In this document: one piece after another, positions 55,312 to 64,000 of the stretch | Numbering within the stretch: position 1 is the stretch's first letter | Layout of the letters: each line of letters starts with the position of its first letter | Made by a program: the position numbers and the translations under genes | Assembly (NCBI GenBank): GCA_024291935.2 | Contig: JAGTYA010000025.1 | Span: forward strand, 10,685,501-10,749,500 | Direction: 5' to 3' | Length of the DNA stretch: 64,000 nt | Source: Okapia johnstoni | Lineage: Eukaryota > Chordata > Mammalia > Artiodactyla > Giraffidae | Notes under the pieces: generated by a model | Seen by the model: the letters and a program-made list of their open reading frames with translations, nothing else | What the model was told of the DNA's origin: nothing | The model's database searches: none

Positions 55312-55341
55312 CCTTTACCCCTTACCCTTTACCCCTTACCC
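55312..55341. repeat. Short telomere-like tract
   Basis: Four degenerate units of TTTACCCC/TTACCC type (ACCTTTACCCCTTACCCTTT then ACCCCTTACC), about 30 bp. Too short and irregular to be a true interstitial telomeric repeat. Confidence 0.6.
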
Positions 55342-55386
55342 AGTGTATAATCGAGAGCTGAGGGAGGCCGGCCGGCTCTGCTTGGT

Positions 55387-55596
55387 GAAAAGTGAAAGTG
55401 TTAGCGGCTTTTCACAACCCCGTGGTTGCCGACTCTTCACAACCCCATGGACTGCAGCCCAACATGGGATTCTCCAGGCCAGAATACTGGAGTGGGTAGC
55501 CTTTCCCTTCTCCAGGGGATCTTCCCGACCCAGGGATCCAACCCCGGTCTCCCACATTGCAGGCGGATTCTTTACCAGCTGAGCCACCCGGGAAGA
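55387..55596 (-). mobile_element. Bov-tA SINE
   Basis: Antisense Bov-tA: 'aaaagtgaaagtgttagc', 'cccatggactgcagccc', 'ggatcttcccgacccagggatccaaccccgg', 'ttctttaccagctgagccacccgggaag'. The 3' end carries a small duplication of 'cacaacccc' (about 55412 and 55439). Confidence 0.9.
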
Positions 55597-55904
55597 AGCT
55601 TTGTTCTGCGGAAAGGGGAGTATTTAGGAGAGGGTTCCAGGAAGAGGGTTTCAGACCAGCATCTGAGCCTGGTCCAGAGTGTGTGTAGAGCCAGGTGGGT
55701 GGAGAAGGCAAACACGCGGGTGGGATCTGTTGGTGGAGTCCTCTTGTGTGTCCGAGGAGCCGCCATCAGTGTTGGGTGGCGTGGGGTCTGGAGGGGATGC
55801 AGGCGGATCAGGGCCAGAAAGGCAGGTGGGGGCCAGAGCCCCAGCGCTGTGTGCTCCGTGGGGCCGGGGCGCCGGCAGGGCTTCTGACCGGGGAGGTTAG
55901 ATTA

Positions 55905-56200
55905 ACCAGTGTTCTTTTGGTTGCACGTGATAAAAGCAAACAAAAAGCCCAGGCGGTCTTGAGTGGAAGGCCAGCGTTATTGCCTTCGATTTCTAAAACA
56001 GACAGGGCTTCAGGTACAGTTTGATTCAGGAGCTCAAACCATGTGTCGGAGACACGGTGTCTTTCTCCCTTCTTTCACGACTTCACCCCCAGGCAGTCTC
56101 TGCTCGTGGGGGCCCCCCAGCTCCAGGTTTCCAGTAGTCTGTTAATGATCCCCGCAGAAACAGTTCCGACAAATCTCAGAAGAGCCTTGGGTCCCATGCT
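55905..56200. repeat. Ancient repeat, same family as 52885-53190
   Basis: 'cagtgttcttttggttgcacgtgataaaagc', 'cagggcttcaggtacagtttgattcaggagctcaaaccatgtg', 'gtgtctttctcccttc' parallels the order at 52885-53190 (internal ligand-like clauses 'tgcaggtgacagaaa', 'ggcttcaggaatgg', 'ctctctttgc'). The family is not named. Confidence 0.45.
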
Positions 56201-56339
56201 CATGCCTGAGCCAGTACTCAAGTTAGGGATGGAGTCCACAGACACAAGATAGACTTAGGAGTGGAGGAGGGGATCCCCCAGAGAAAACCGGGGAACCCCA
56301 GCTGGGCTGGGCAGGCGCAGTCTTCCACCACCCCCGCTG

Positions 56340-56575
56340 TGATCTGATAAGATGCACCAGGCGCTGTGGTTGGAGAATTGACCTGCGTCACCCCTTCCTG
56401 TCGGCCCCATGAGCTGGGGTTTCTTAAGATCCCCATTATGCAGGTGAGAAAACCAAGGCCCGGGGAGTTACAGGCACTTGCCCAAGTTCACACCATGAAC
56501 AAACGGCCCGCAACCTCGAATCATCGTGACCCCAAAGCCCAGGCCCTTAACCATCTGGTGCACTGCCTCATGGTA
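56340..56575 (-). repeat. MIR SINE, long fragment
   Basis: 'ccccattatgcaggtgagaaaaccaaggcccggggagttacaggcacttgcccaagttcacacc' is antisense MIR core, with flanking sequence of the right order to about 56575. Confidence 0.65.
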
Positions 56576-57907
56576 ATAAGAGCTGGGGTTGAAGGGACGC
56601 CCGGGGACCTCGTATGGAGGACAGGGTGCAGGGGCGGGCGGGAGGCCGGAGCCACGCAGGCAGAGAGGAGGGAGGCCCTGGGGGGTGCAGCTGTGGGGGC
56701 ATCCACAGCCCCCGGTCCAGATGCTGCCAGCCTGGCTGGCCTGTGGGAAACCATGCAGCCCTGTGTGAGTAGCTATGCCTCCTGGGGTCTGCTCCGGGAG
56801 TCTTAGCAGGAGGACGTGAGGTGTGAGGTTGCATTTATGCTCCCACTGCGGGCACAGGCGCACTTCCGGGGAATTTCCGGAGGAAGTGGTCAAAGGGAGG
56901 TGACCACCCACCCGGCACAGGGCCAGGGAGGGGAGCAGGCCGGATGGGGAAACAGCCGCTCCGCACTTCCCTTTTCAGCCCTGAGACTCCCCAGGCGAGA
57001 GGCCCGCCTCCCTGGTGACATCACAGCAGGTCAGAAGTCAACCCACCCACAGCCTCCTTGCACAGAGGGGAAACCAAGGCGGTGTGGGCACAGCGGTCAC
57101 CCCCTGGGGAAGCCTGGTAGCCTGAGTGCCAGTCCTCGATGCTGGCTGCCTTGCTGTGTGACCTCGTGGAAGCCTCAGGGCCGCTCTGGGCCTTGGTTTC
57201 ACACCTGCAGCGTGGATCTAAGATGACCTCCCAGAGGGGATGAAAGAAAAGGGCTGGAAGGCCTGGCCCCTGCGGGCGTCAGTGAATACCGGCCGTGATG
57301 ACTCCTTCCTGTGGTGCTGACCTCGGAGGGAAAGCGGCTGAGACCCCGCAGTCCCGCGCTCTGCGGGCCAAGATGTGAGGCCTCGGCCGAGTCACTGTGC
57401 TTCTCTGGGCCTCAGTCGCCTTATCTGGGAAATGGGGTTTTCCCTGGGCATCTCTTTCCCGCTGGGCGGTGAGGCGTCCCCTCCGCTCACAACTTCCCTT
57501 CCCGCCCGGCCGAGCACCCGCAGCATGCGGGCTCTGGTCACACCCTGAGCGGTCAGACGGCAGCGGGCACCCCCGCCACTCCATTATCTGGGTGATCAGG
57601 CGGCCGTGGGCCGGTCATGGGAGGAGGGCCCAGTGGTGCCTCTGGAGGCTGAGCCCTTTGCTGACAGTGCCCTGGCCGTCTTCTGGAGGCCCACCTGCCC
57701 CCATCCTCACTGCAGCGGGTGCTGGGTCAGCACCCCGCCCATGGTGTGGCCGTCTCCTGCCGCCTGCCCCTCGGGCCAGGCTGGGAGCCGGAGGAGTGTC
57801 CGCGGGGTTTCACTGCCTGCGGGGTGAGGGCCTCCAGAAGCTGGATCTGGAGGACAGCACGTCAGGCAGGGCGACTCGGACAAGCATCTTTGCTCCTGAG
57901 TCTGTTT
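56576..57907. other. GC-rich stretch with MIR remnants
   Basis: MIR-like sense clauses lie at 57140-57240 ('tgctgtgtgacctcgtggaagcc...ccttggtttcacacctgcagcgtgg') and 57380-57440 ('cactgtgcttctctgggcctcagtcgccttatctgggaaatgggg'). No exon is supported. Confidence 0.45.
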
Positions 57908-57996
57908 TGTTGTCGTTCAGTCGCTCAGTCATGTCCGACTCTTTGGACCCCCTGCACTGCAGCACGCCAGGCCTCCCTGTCCATCACTATCTCCTC
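57908..57996 (-). mobile_element. BovB LINE 3' terminal fragment
   Basis: 'ttgtcgttcagtcgctcagtcatgtccgactctttgg', 'ctgcactgcagcacgccaggcctccctgtccatcac' is the antisense BovB 3' end, only about 90 bp long. Confidence 0.88.
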
Positions 57997-60330
57997 GGTC
58001 GCCCCGAGTCTGCTTGCTCCCCTGTAAGAGGGGAGAAAGGCGCCCACCCACAGTGAGGGCTTTGTAACCCTGAATTGGTCAGAGCCCAGCTCCCTGCAGG
58101 CTGCGGGCTCTCCCGAAGGCTGCCTCCCTCCCGCCCCGCTCAGGCCTCTGTTCTGTTTCAAGGGCAGATAAGTTCCCTGGGGCTGCGGATGCTGCTGGTG
58201 GGGCCCCCACCCCTTCAGGAAATGCTGGAGGGGTGGGTTCTGCCTCCCATGGCCCAGGCTGGGCCCTGAGCTCTGACCGCCCGGGGCAGCTGCCCGAGGG
58301 ATCAGTGTGCCGTTTCGAGTTTCATTTCGTGACTGCTGTGTGACAGGCCACCCCAAATGCTGTGGCCCCAACAGCATGGGCGACCATGCCCAGGCCGGCC
58401 TGCTGGGGCCCCTGGGCTCTCTGCAAAGTCCCAGGTGGCCCCTCTCACTCGGCTTTGGTTATTAGGCTGAGGACAACTTGTCGCCCACCCGTCAGTGGCC
58501 TCCGGTGGGAAGCTGGCATCTTTGGCATCCAAGAGGGCGAAGGTGGAGCTGCAGGGCCCTTGAGATGTGGCTGGGAGGGTGGGGGGCAGACCCCACCTAT
58601 GAGGGGACAGGGGGCCAAGGGGAGGGAAGACGGACCCCACCTTGGGGAGGGTGCAGGGGCCGGGTCCCAGAGCCCAAGTATGCTGATGCAGGGAATTTGT
58701 GGCCATGCCTTGCAGTCGCAGAGTATGCGTTGTTAGGATTTTGCTGGCTTCTTGCTTACGAAGGTAGGGGTCGCGGCTTCAAGTTCTAAAGTCACTGTAT
58801 ATAGAGCCAGCAACTAGCCGGTAAAACTCCCCCTGAAGACCCCTTATGTTGCCGTGGCTTGCAGAGCCACTGGTTCTGTGCCTGTGCTGCGAGGAGCTCA
58901 GTGACCGCGGTGGGATGAATCCCTGGGCCACACCAGACGGGGGACCCCCACATCCCAGCTGGGGATAGACGGGTTCTCAACTGACCTGCTCACCTCCTGC
59001 GATGCCTCCATTCTGCATTTCCCGTAAACCTCTAGAAGTTGCACTGCCCGGTACAGCGGCCGCTGGCCATGGGTGGCTACTTAAGGCTCAATTAGTGAAA
59101 ATGAAATTTTTAAAGAAGTCAGCCCCCCAGCTAGCCCCGTTCAGAGCGCTCAGTGGCCATGTGGCTAAGAAGCCCCCTTGGCCCAGCCCCCACCTTCGTG
59201 GTCACCCCTGCCCTGTGCTGGCCACTCGGGACTCAGCCCCATCCCTGTCACCTCGAGAGGCTCCTGATCTGCTGGGGGCAGAAGGGCTGGAAACACGCGG
59301 TGCCAGAGTGGGAACAGGGCCCCCGGAGACGGCTGAGGGGCAAACCCTAGGGCTCCCCTCGCCCCCCCAACCCTGTCCTCCCCCCATGAAGCAGGTGCAG
59401 CCAGCTAGGGGGGCAGGGGTGGAGGGGTGGGGGCTGGGGGTGGCTCCATGTGCCCTTCCCAGGCTTTTCTAGTAAAGGGAGTGTGTCTTTTCATCACCCC
59501 CAATGCCCACATACTCCCCCACTTCTGCACAGGAGGGTTAGTGTCCGTGGCTGAAAAACCACAGCAAGCCGCGAGAACCCATTTTAGATGAATGTGAAGT
59601 CTGAGTTTTATTCATGGCACAGCATCTGTTTTGGTTTGAAAGATGTTAACGTGCGAAATGTAGTATTTGTTTGGTTTGCCGGCAGTGTTGGGTGTGTATA
59701 TGGAATGCAAGATCCCCTAAAATAACTCAGCCCCCCACCCCTGCCGAGAAGTGATGGACTCTCCAGGAGAAGGCCTCCCTGGGCAGCGCCCGGGGAGCAG
59801 GGGGTGGGGGACCACCTGATGGAGTCTCCACGTGGCAGTACTTTGGGGTCTTGTGGTGGGAGAGGAGCAAGGTCCCCCCTTCACATCCTGGCCCCCATCC
59901 CTGCCTCCATGAGCACAGGCAGCCTGCAGGTCCCCTTGCCACCCGGTCTGCTGTTCAGAGGGGACCCAGCCCGTTTGCCCGTCCGTCCAGGCGCCGGGCC
60001 CCAGTGTTCAGGAGCCTCTTTGCTGCGTGGGGACAGAGAGTGTGGGGGACAAAGAAGATTCACACTGTTCCCCTCCTACAGGCCCCTGCCCCACCTGAAC
60101 AACGGCGTCACAGGGCAGGGGTCTATGTGGGTCTGAATCGCGGCTGGTCTCTGGCACACAGTAGGTGGGCGGATGCCCCCGACACCGCCTCGGGCTCTGG
60201 CTGTGTGTTCTCTTTGGGGATCCTCCAGGAGTACGAGGAGACGGACACCCCCATGGGAGGTGTGTTCACAATATTATCCGCACCTTTTCTCCACTAAGGG
60301 CCATGGCTTTATTCTCAGTGGTATTCAAGT
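57997..60330. other. GC-rich stretch with old DNA-transposon-like and unassigned parts
   Basis: 59035-59165 resembles a mammal-wide non-autonomous DNA element ('ccatgggtggctacttaaggctcaattagtgaaaatgaaa', 'cagtggccatgtggct'). 58315-58370 resembles an LTR/MaLR clause ('gactgctgtgtgacaggccaccccaaatgctgtgg'). 59545-59720 is AT-richer and unassigned. No exon is seen. Confidence 0.4.
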
Positions 60331-60346
60331 CCCACTCAATATTTTT

Positions 60347-60756
60347 TTTTTAATTTATTTTTATTTATTTATTCAAACTCTTAGTTTTGGCACGTGGGAT
60401 CTAGTTCCCTGACCAGGGATTGAACCCAGGACCCCTACTTTGAGAGGTCAGAATCTCGGAGAAGGCAATGGCACCCCACTCCAGTACTCTTGCCTGGAAA
60501 ATCCCATGGATGGAGGAGCCTGGTGGGTTGCAGTCCATGGGGTCGCTAAGAATCAGACACGACTGAGTGACTTTACTTTCACTTTTCACTTTCATGCATT
60601 GGAGAAGGAAATGGCAACCCACTCCAGTGTTCTTGCCTGGGGAATCCCAGGGATGGCGGAGCCTGGTGGGCTGCCGTCTATGGGGTCGCACAGGGTCGGA
60701 CACGGCTGAGGTGACTTAGCAGCAATCTTAGCCACTGGACCAGCAGAGAAGTCCCT
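60347..60756 (-). mobile_element. CHR-type SINE with 16-bp target duplication, split by Bov-A2
   Basis: The antisense CHR tail and body lie at 60347-60456 ('taatttatttttatttatttattc', 'ttccctgaccagggattgaacccagg') and the head at 60724-60756 ('cttagccactggaccagcagagaagtcc'). The flanking duplication CCCACTCAATATTTTT is at 60331-60346 and 60757-60772. Confidence 0.92.
60457..60723 (+). mobile_element. Bov-A2 dimeric SINE nested in the CHR SINE
   Basis: Classic Bov-A2: 'ggagaaggcaatggcaccccactccagtactcttgcctgg', the linker 'cactttcacttttcactttcatgcattgg', a second arm 'agaaggaaatggcaacccactccagtgttcttgcc', and the end 'gtgacttagcagc'. It is flanked by AATCT at 60452-60456 and 60724-60728. Its low divergence marks it as one of the youngest insertions here. 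Confidence 0.96.
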
Positions 60757-60772
60757 CCCACTCAATATTTTT

Positions 60773-61336
60773 ACAGTAGATTCATTCAGTTATTTTGTAA
60801 CAATTTCAGTCCTGAAGACGCCTGCAAGAATTGGAAAAAAAAAATATCTTCCATGCACCTTTCACCCAACTTCGTCATAAGTAACATTTCACCAAATTTC
60901 ACTCTTTTGCAAAAAGACTTTTTTCTCCCAGAACTGTTTGAGAGGTCATCACAAACTTGCAACCCAGTGACCTTTACTCCTAAATAAAGCTTCAGCTTGT
61001 GTTTCCTAAGAGCAAGGACATTCTCTTATGTAACAGCGATCCAGTAGCCAAATTCATGAGGCTTAATATGGACACAGTTCTGGGATCTAAAATACACTTT
61101 AAAGGGACTTCCCTGGTGGTTCAGTGGTTAGGACTCCACTGCAGGGGGGGTGGTTCTATCCCTGGTTAGGTAGCTAAGATCCCACATACTGTACCCAGTG
61201 CCACCAAAAAGAGTTTTAAAAATACAATTTACAGTCATGTTTCACCAGTCATCCAAATAATGTCAAGTCTTTTTTCCAGTCTATGATCTTGCATTGTATT
61301 TCGTCATCATGGGTTTTTTTTTTTTTGAAGTTTTAC
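60773..61336 (-). mobile_element. L1 LINE 3' fragment, interrupted by a SINE
   Basis: Antisense L1M: 'gcacctttcacccaacttcgtcataagtaacatttcacc', 'agaactgtttgagaggtcatcacaaacttgc', 'cctaagagcaaggacattctcttatgtaac', 'ccaaataatgtcaagtc', 'ccagtctatgatcttgcattgtatttcgtcatcatg'. The same subfamily as the sense copy at 34510-34815. Confidence 0.8.
61104..61218 (+). mobile_element. Short CHR-type SINE with target duplication
   Basis: 'gggacttccctggtggttcagtggttaggactcc', 'ggttctatccctggttagg', 'agctaagatcccacatactg' and an A-rich end. It is flanked by AAAATACACTTT (61089-61100) and AAAATACAATTT (61219-61230), one mismatch apart. Inserted in the L1. Confidence 0.88.
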
Positions 61337-61905
61337 CAAGGTTTAACTTATGTGCCATAAAATTCACTCGTGTGAAGTGTACAATATAACGATTATTAGT
61401 ATATTTACAGAGCTGTGTAACTGTCGGCACAATTTTATTTTAAATAATTTCAAATCTTCTTGAAAAGAAACCTTGTGTCTTTTTTCCATCACTGTCTTGT
61501 CCTGCCCCAGTCCCCAACAATCACTAATCTTTCCGTCTATAAATTAAACTTTCTAAGCATTTTATATAAATGGAATCATATAGTAAACGACCTTTTGTGA
61601 CTGGCTTGTTCCACTTAGCCTGTTTTCAGGGCTCAGCCTTGCTGCAGCAGGCGTCAGGACGTCATCCCTCCTTATTCAGACCCTGTTGTAGAGATGGACC
61701 GCATGTAGTTTATCTACTGACCACAGTTGAGCGATGTTTGGGTTGTTTCCACTATTGTGAATATACTGCTAGGGACATTACCATACAAGTTTTTATATTC
61801 TAAATACAAGTCTCTCTTTGGTTTTATGATTTGCAGATATTTTCCTCCATTCTGTGGCTTATCTTTTGTTGTGTTAGTTTCAGGTGTACAGCGAAGTGAT
61901 TCATA
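61337..61905 (-). mobile_element. L1 LINE fragments
   Basis: Antisense L1: 'cataaaattcactcgtgtgaagtgtacaatataacg', 'gtgactggcttgttccacttagc', 'gatgtttgggttgtttccactattgtgaatatactgc', then from about 61805 'atgatttgcagatattttcctccattctgtggcttatc' and 'gttagtttcaggtgtacagcgaagtgattc'. At least two colinear or joined pieces, non-coding. Confidence 0.8.
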
Positions 61906-62833
61906 TATATATGTATACATGTATATATGTGTGTATATATGTGTATATATGTATGTGTGTGTGTGTGTATATATGTATATATGTGTATATGTGTGCTGCT
62001 GCTGCTGCTGCTAAGTCGCTTCAGTCCTGCCCGACTCTGTGAGACCCCATAGATGGCAGCCCACCAGGCTCCCCCGTCCCTGGGATTCTCCAGGCAAGAA
62101 CACTGGAATGGGTTGCCATTTTCTTCTCCAATGCATGAAAGTGAAAAGTGAAAGTGAAGTCACTCAGTCGTGTCCGACTCTTTGCAACCCCATGGACTGC
62201 AGCCTACCAGGCTCCTCCATCCATGGGATTTTCCAGGCAAGAGTATTGGGGTGGGGTGCCATTGCCTTCTTCGGTGTATATGTGTATATATGTGTATATA
62301 TATGTATATATGTGTATATGTGTATATATGTGTATATCTGTATATATGTGCATATATGTATATATGTATATATATGGGTATATGTGTATATATGTATATA
62401 TGTGTATATGTGTATATATGTGTATATCTGCATATATGTATATATTTTTTATATGTGTTTTATATATGTATTTTATGTGGGTATTTTTTGTATTTATTTT
62501 TATATATTTATATATGTTTTATATTTGTTTATATGTGTATATGTTTTTATATGTTTTTATGTGTGTTTTTTTTTGTGTTTATTTTTTTTTTTATATTTGT
62601 TTATGTGTGTATATTTGTATATATGTTTTTTTTATTTGCATATATGTATATTTCTGTATATGTGTGTTTATATTTGTATATATGTTTTTTTTTTTTGTAT
62701 ATATGTTATATATTTTTATATATGTGTTTATGTGTTTATATATTTGTATATTTGTGTATATTTTTTTTTGTGTATTTGTGTGTGTATATGTGTGTATATA
62801 TGTAGATATGTGTATATGTGTGTATATATGTAG

Positions 62834-62872
<39 letters not shown>

Positions 62873-62873
62873 C
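61902..62873. repeat. TATATG/TGTATA-type microsatellite, about 690 bp in two blocks
   Basis: Blocks 61902-61993 and 62274-62873 consist of TATATG, TGTATA and T-rich variants, ending in (GT)n and (TA)n at about 62832-62873. They are separated by a Bov-A2. The flanking L1 text ('gcgaagtgattc' before, 'gattcttttccatcgtaggttattac' after) shows that the expansion began from the short TATATA tract usual at that place in this L1. Frames of up to 301 codons rich in Tyr, Ile, Cys and Val run through it and are artefacts. Confidence 0.95.
61994..62273 (-). mobile_element. Bov-A2 dimeric SINE inside the microsatellite
   Basis: Antisense Bov-A2: '(ctg)n ctaagtcgcttcagtc', 'gaccccatagatggcagcccaccaggctc', the linker 'aatgcatgaaagtgaaaagtgaaag', the second arm 'tgtccgactctttgcaacccc', and the end 'gtgccattgccttctt'. 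Target duplication cannot be defined because both flanks are TATATGTG repeats. Confidence 0.95.
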
Positions 62874-63160
62874 TTTTTAAGATTCTTTTCCATCGTAGGT
62901 TATTACAAGGTATTGAATATAGTTCCCTATGCTTTTATTAGTAAGTCCTTGTTGGTTATCTATTTTATATTGCTCATGCCTTTTGAAGTGAAGTGCAAAA
63001 ATTTTGAAACAGTCCAAATTATCATGTTTTTGCTTTACGTCTTATGTCTTTGAGGTCATATCTAAGAATCACTGCCTAATTCAAGGTCAGAAAGATTTCC
63101 GCCTATGTTTCTTCTAAGAGTTTTATAACTTTAACTCTTACATTCAGATCTTCTGAAGTT
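62874..63160 (-). mobile_element. L1 LINE fragment
   Basis: Antisense L1: 'gattcttttccatcgtaggttattacaaggtattgaatatagttccc', then 'gtcatatctaagaatcactgcctaattcaaggtcagaaagatttccgcctatgtttcttctaagagttttataactttaac'. This continues the element at 61337-61905 past the microsatellite. Confidence 0.82.
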
Positions 63161-63385
63161 TGAGAAGCCCTTAGTGTAGAGCCATTCCTCAGGTAGCAAA
63201 GTAGAGGCCCATAGAGAGAAAGGGATGTGTCCAAAGCCATGCATCTGTGAGAGCCTACAAGCCCGCACAGAGGCCGCGAGGAGTAAGTAAGAGCCACTTC
63301 GGAAGTCTTTTCAGCCCCCCAGCCCCGGTTTCCTCACTTGTAAAATGGACAGAGCATCACCGCCTCTAGAAGCACAAGCAATAGA
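63161..63385. repeat. Two MIR fragments in opposite orientation
   Basis: Antisense MIR at about 63190-63260 ('gtagaggcccatagagagaaagggatgtgtccaaagccatgc') and sense MIR at about 63325-63370 ('ccggtttcctcacttgtaaaatggacagagc'). Confidence 0.55.
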
Positions 63386-64000
63386 CACAGTGCGGCAGAG
63401 TGTCCAGCTCAGAGCCTGCCTGACTCAGAGCGGGCACCGTGTGTGAGGCTGTGCCCACCACCTTGCCCTGCGCCCAGGTCCCCGTCCTCCAGGGCACGTC
63501 CTCTGCCCAGCAGAGCAGCCCTCAAGGGCCCCTCCTGGCTCCAGCCAGCCCCCACCGAACCCACCTCACGGTCCCCAGTGCTTAGCCACTGACTGGGCGC
63601 GGCTCTGTCACAGGTCCTGTATCAGTTAATGCTGGCGAAACAGGATTCCACCTCCATCCCCACCCTTGGGAACTGTGGGCAGTGAATAGACTCGTTAAGC
63701 GATGGTTAGAGGACAGCCTGGCAGTGGTGCTTTTTATTGTTAATAGCCAACGTTTCTTGAATTTCTCTGTGTGTGAGCCAAGATGTCTAGAGGAGGTGAC
63801 ATTTTTGCAGCTGGATCTAAAGGCTGGATCCCCAGTTCAGCTAACAGGCAAAAAGCATTCATTAGGGATCTTTGCCAGTTTGGCGTGGGGAGGGCTAGAA
63901 GGGTAAATAGAGGCCAGAATGTGCCCAACCGTGATTGTCCAGCTGAATAGTGTGATTCGGTGGGTAACGGGGGTCACAGATTATTGGGTGAGTGGTTCAG
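63386..64000. other. Window end, nothing recognised
   Basis: GC-rich, then mixed sequence. An old-repeat-like clause lies at 63770-63900 ('gtgtgagccaagatgtctagaggaggtgac'). No exon or acceptor that continues the first-exon candidates is seen. Confidence 0.4.

Larger units (their letters stand above)
25232..64000 (+). other. Proposed first intron (common second exon beyond window)
   Basis: If the first-exon candidates are real, everything from the donor at 25232 to the window end is intron for the upstream form, and 44098-64000 is intron for the downstream form. I searched for a frame resembling the second-exon start I remember for PRR5 (RLKFMSS...) and found none, so the acceptor should lie past 64000. 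Repeat content (LINEs and SINEs in both orientations) is compatible with a long intron. Confidence 0.4.

Noticed and set aside
62039..63053. 264- and 301-codon frames rich in Tyr, Ile, Cys and Val that look like membrane proteins
   Set aside because: They are translations of the TATATG microsatellite and flanking Bov-A2/L1 sequence.
1..64000. Search for bacterial-type systems, CRISPR arrays, intact viruses or toxin genes
   Set aside because: The window is ruminant nuclear DNA. No direct-repeat/spacer array, no operon and no intact viral frame is present; the tandem repeats lack unique spacers.

Overview
This window is mammalian nuclear DNA from a ruminant. The diagnostic evidence is its interspersed repeats: BovB (RTE-clade) LINE 3' ends, Bov-tA SINEs, Bov-A2 dimeric SINEs and longer tRNA-derived CHR-type SINEs, on top of mammal-wide L1, MIR, L2 and MER5-like fossils. 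Most of the window is GC-rich and gene-poor at the protein level. None of the long open reading frames looks like an intact protein-coding gene; they arise from GC-rich sequence, tandem repeats or retroelements.

The best-supported coding signals are two short first-exon candidates on the + strand, at 25155-25231 and 44030-44097. Each has an in-frame stop just upstream, an ATG in acceptable context, a short protein-like reading frame, a CpG-rich upstream region and a splice donor that interrupts an AG| codon after its second base. Because both end in the same phase, they can splice to one common downstream exon. The second one ends in ...VRTL-(R), which matches the N-terminus I remember for PRR5/PROTOR1 (MRTLRRLKF..., an mTORC2 subunit). 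I therefore propose that the window covers the alternative promoters and first intron of PRR5, with the common second exon beyond base 64000. This assignment is an inference, not a proven match.

Layout. 1-24.3 kb: presumed upstream flank with scattered MIR/L1/MER5/SINE copies, a candidate non-coding element at 2.2-2.4 kb, and a 35-bp minisatellite of about 24 copies at 22.57-23.41 kb. 24.36-25.23 kb: candidate promoter (CCAAT box, palindromic X-box) and first exon. 25.23-43.5 kb: intron-like sequence with an AT-rich candidate element at 27.8-28.0 kb, L1/BovB/SINE copies and a three-copy 115-bp-class tandem repeat at 31.7-32.0 kb. 43.56-44.10 kb: second CpG-rich promoter and first exon. 44.1-60.3 kb: intron-like, with two further CpG-dense patches (46.3 and 49.1-49.4 kb), a (GT)21 microsatellite, a 50-bp perfect duplication, a 34-bp minisatellite and several nested SINEs. 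60.3-63.2 kb: AT-rich block of minus-strand L1 pieces holding nested SINEs and a 1-kb TATATG-type microsatellite. 63.2-64 kb: GC-rich sequence with MIR pieces.

What works together: the two first exons would give one downstream protein two different short N-termini from two promoters about 19 kb apart. Everything else visible is repeat history or candidate regulatory DNA. No RNA genes, CRISPR arrays, prokaryotic features or intact mobile elements were found.
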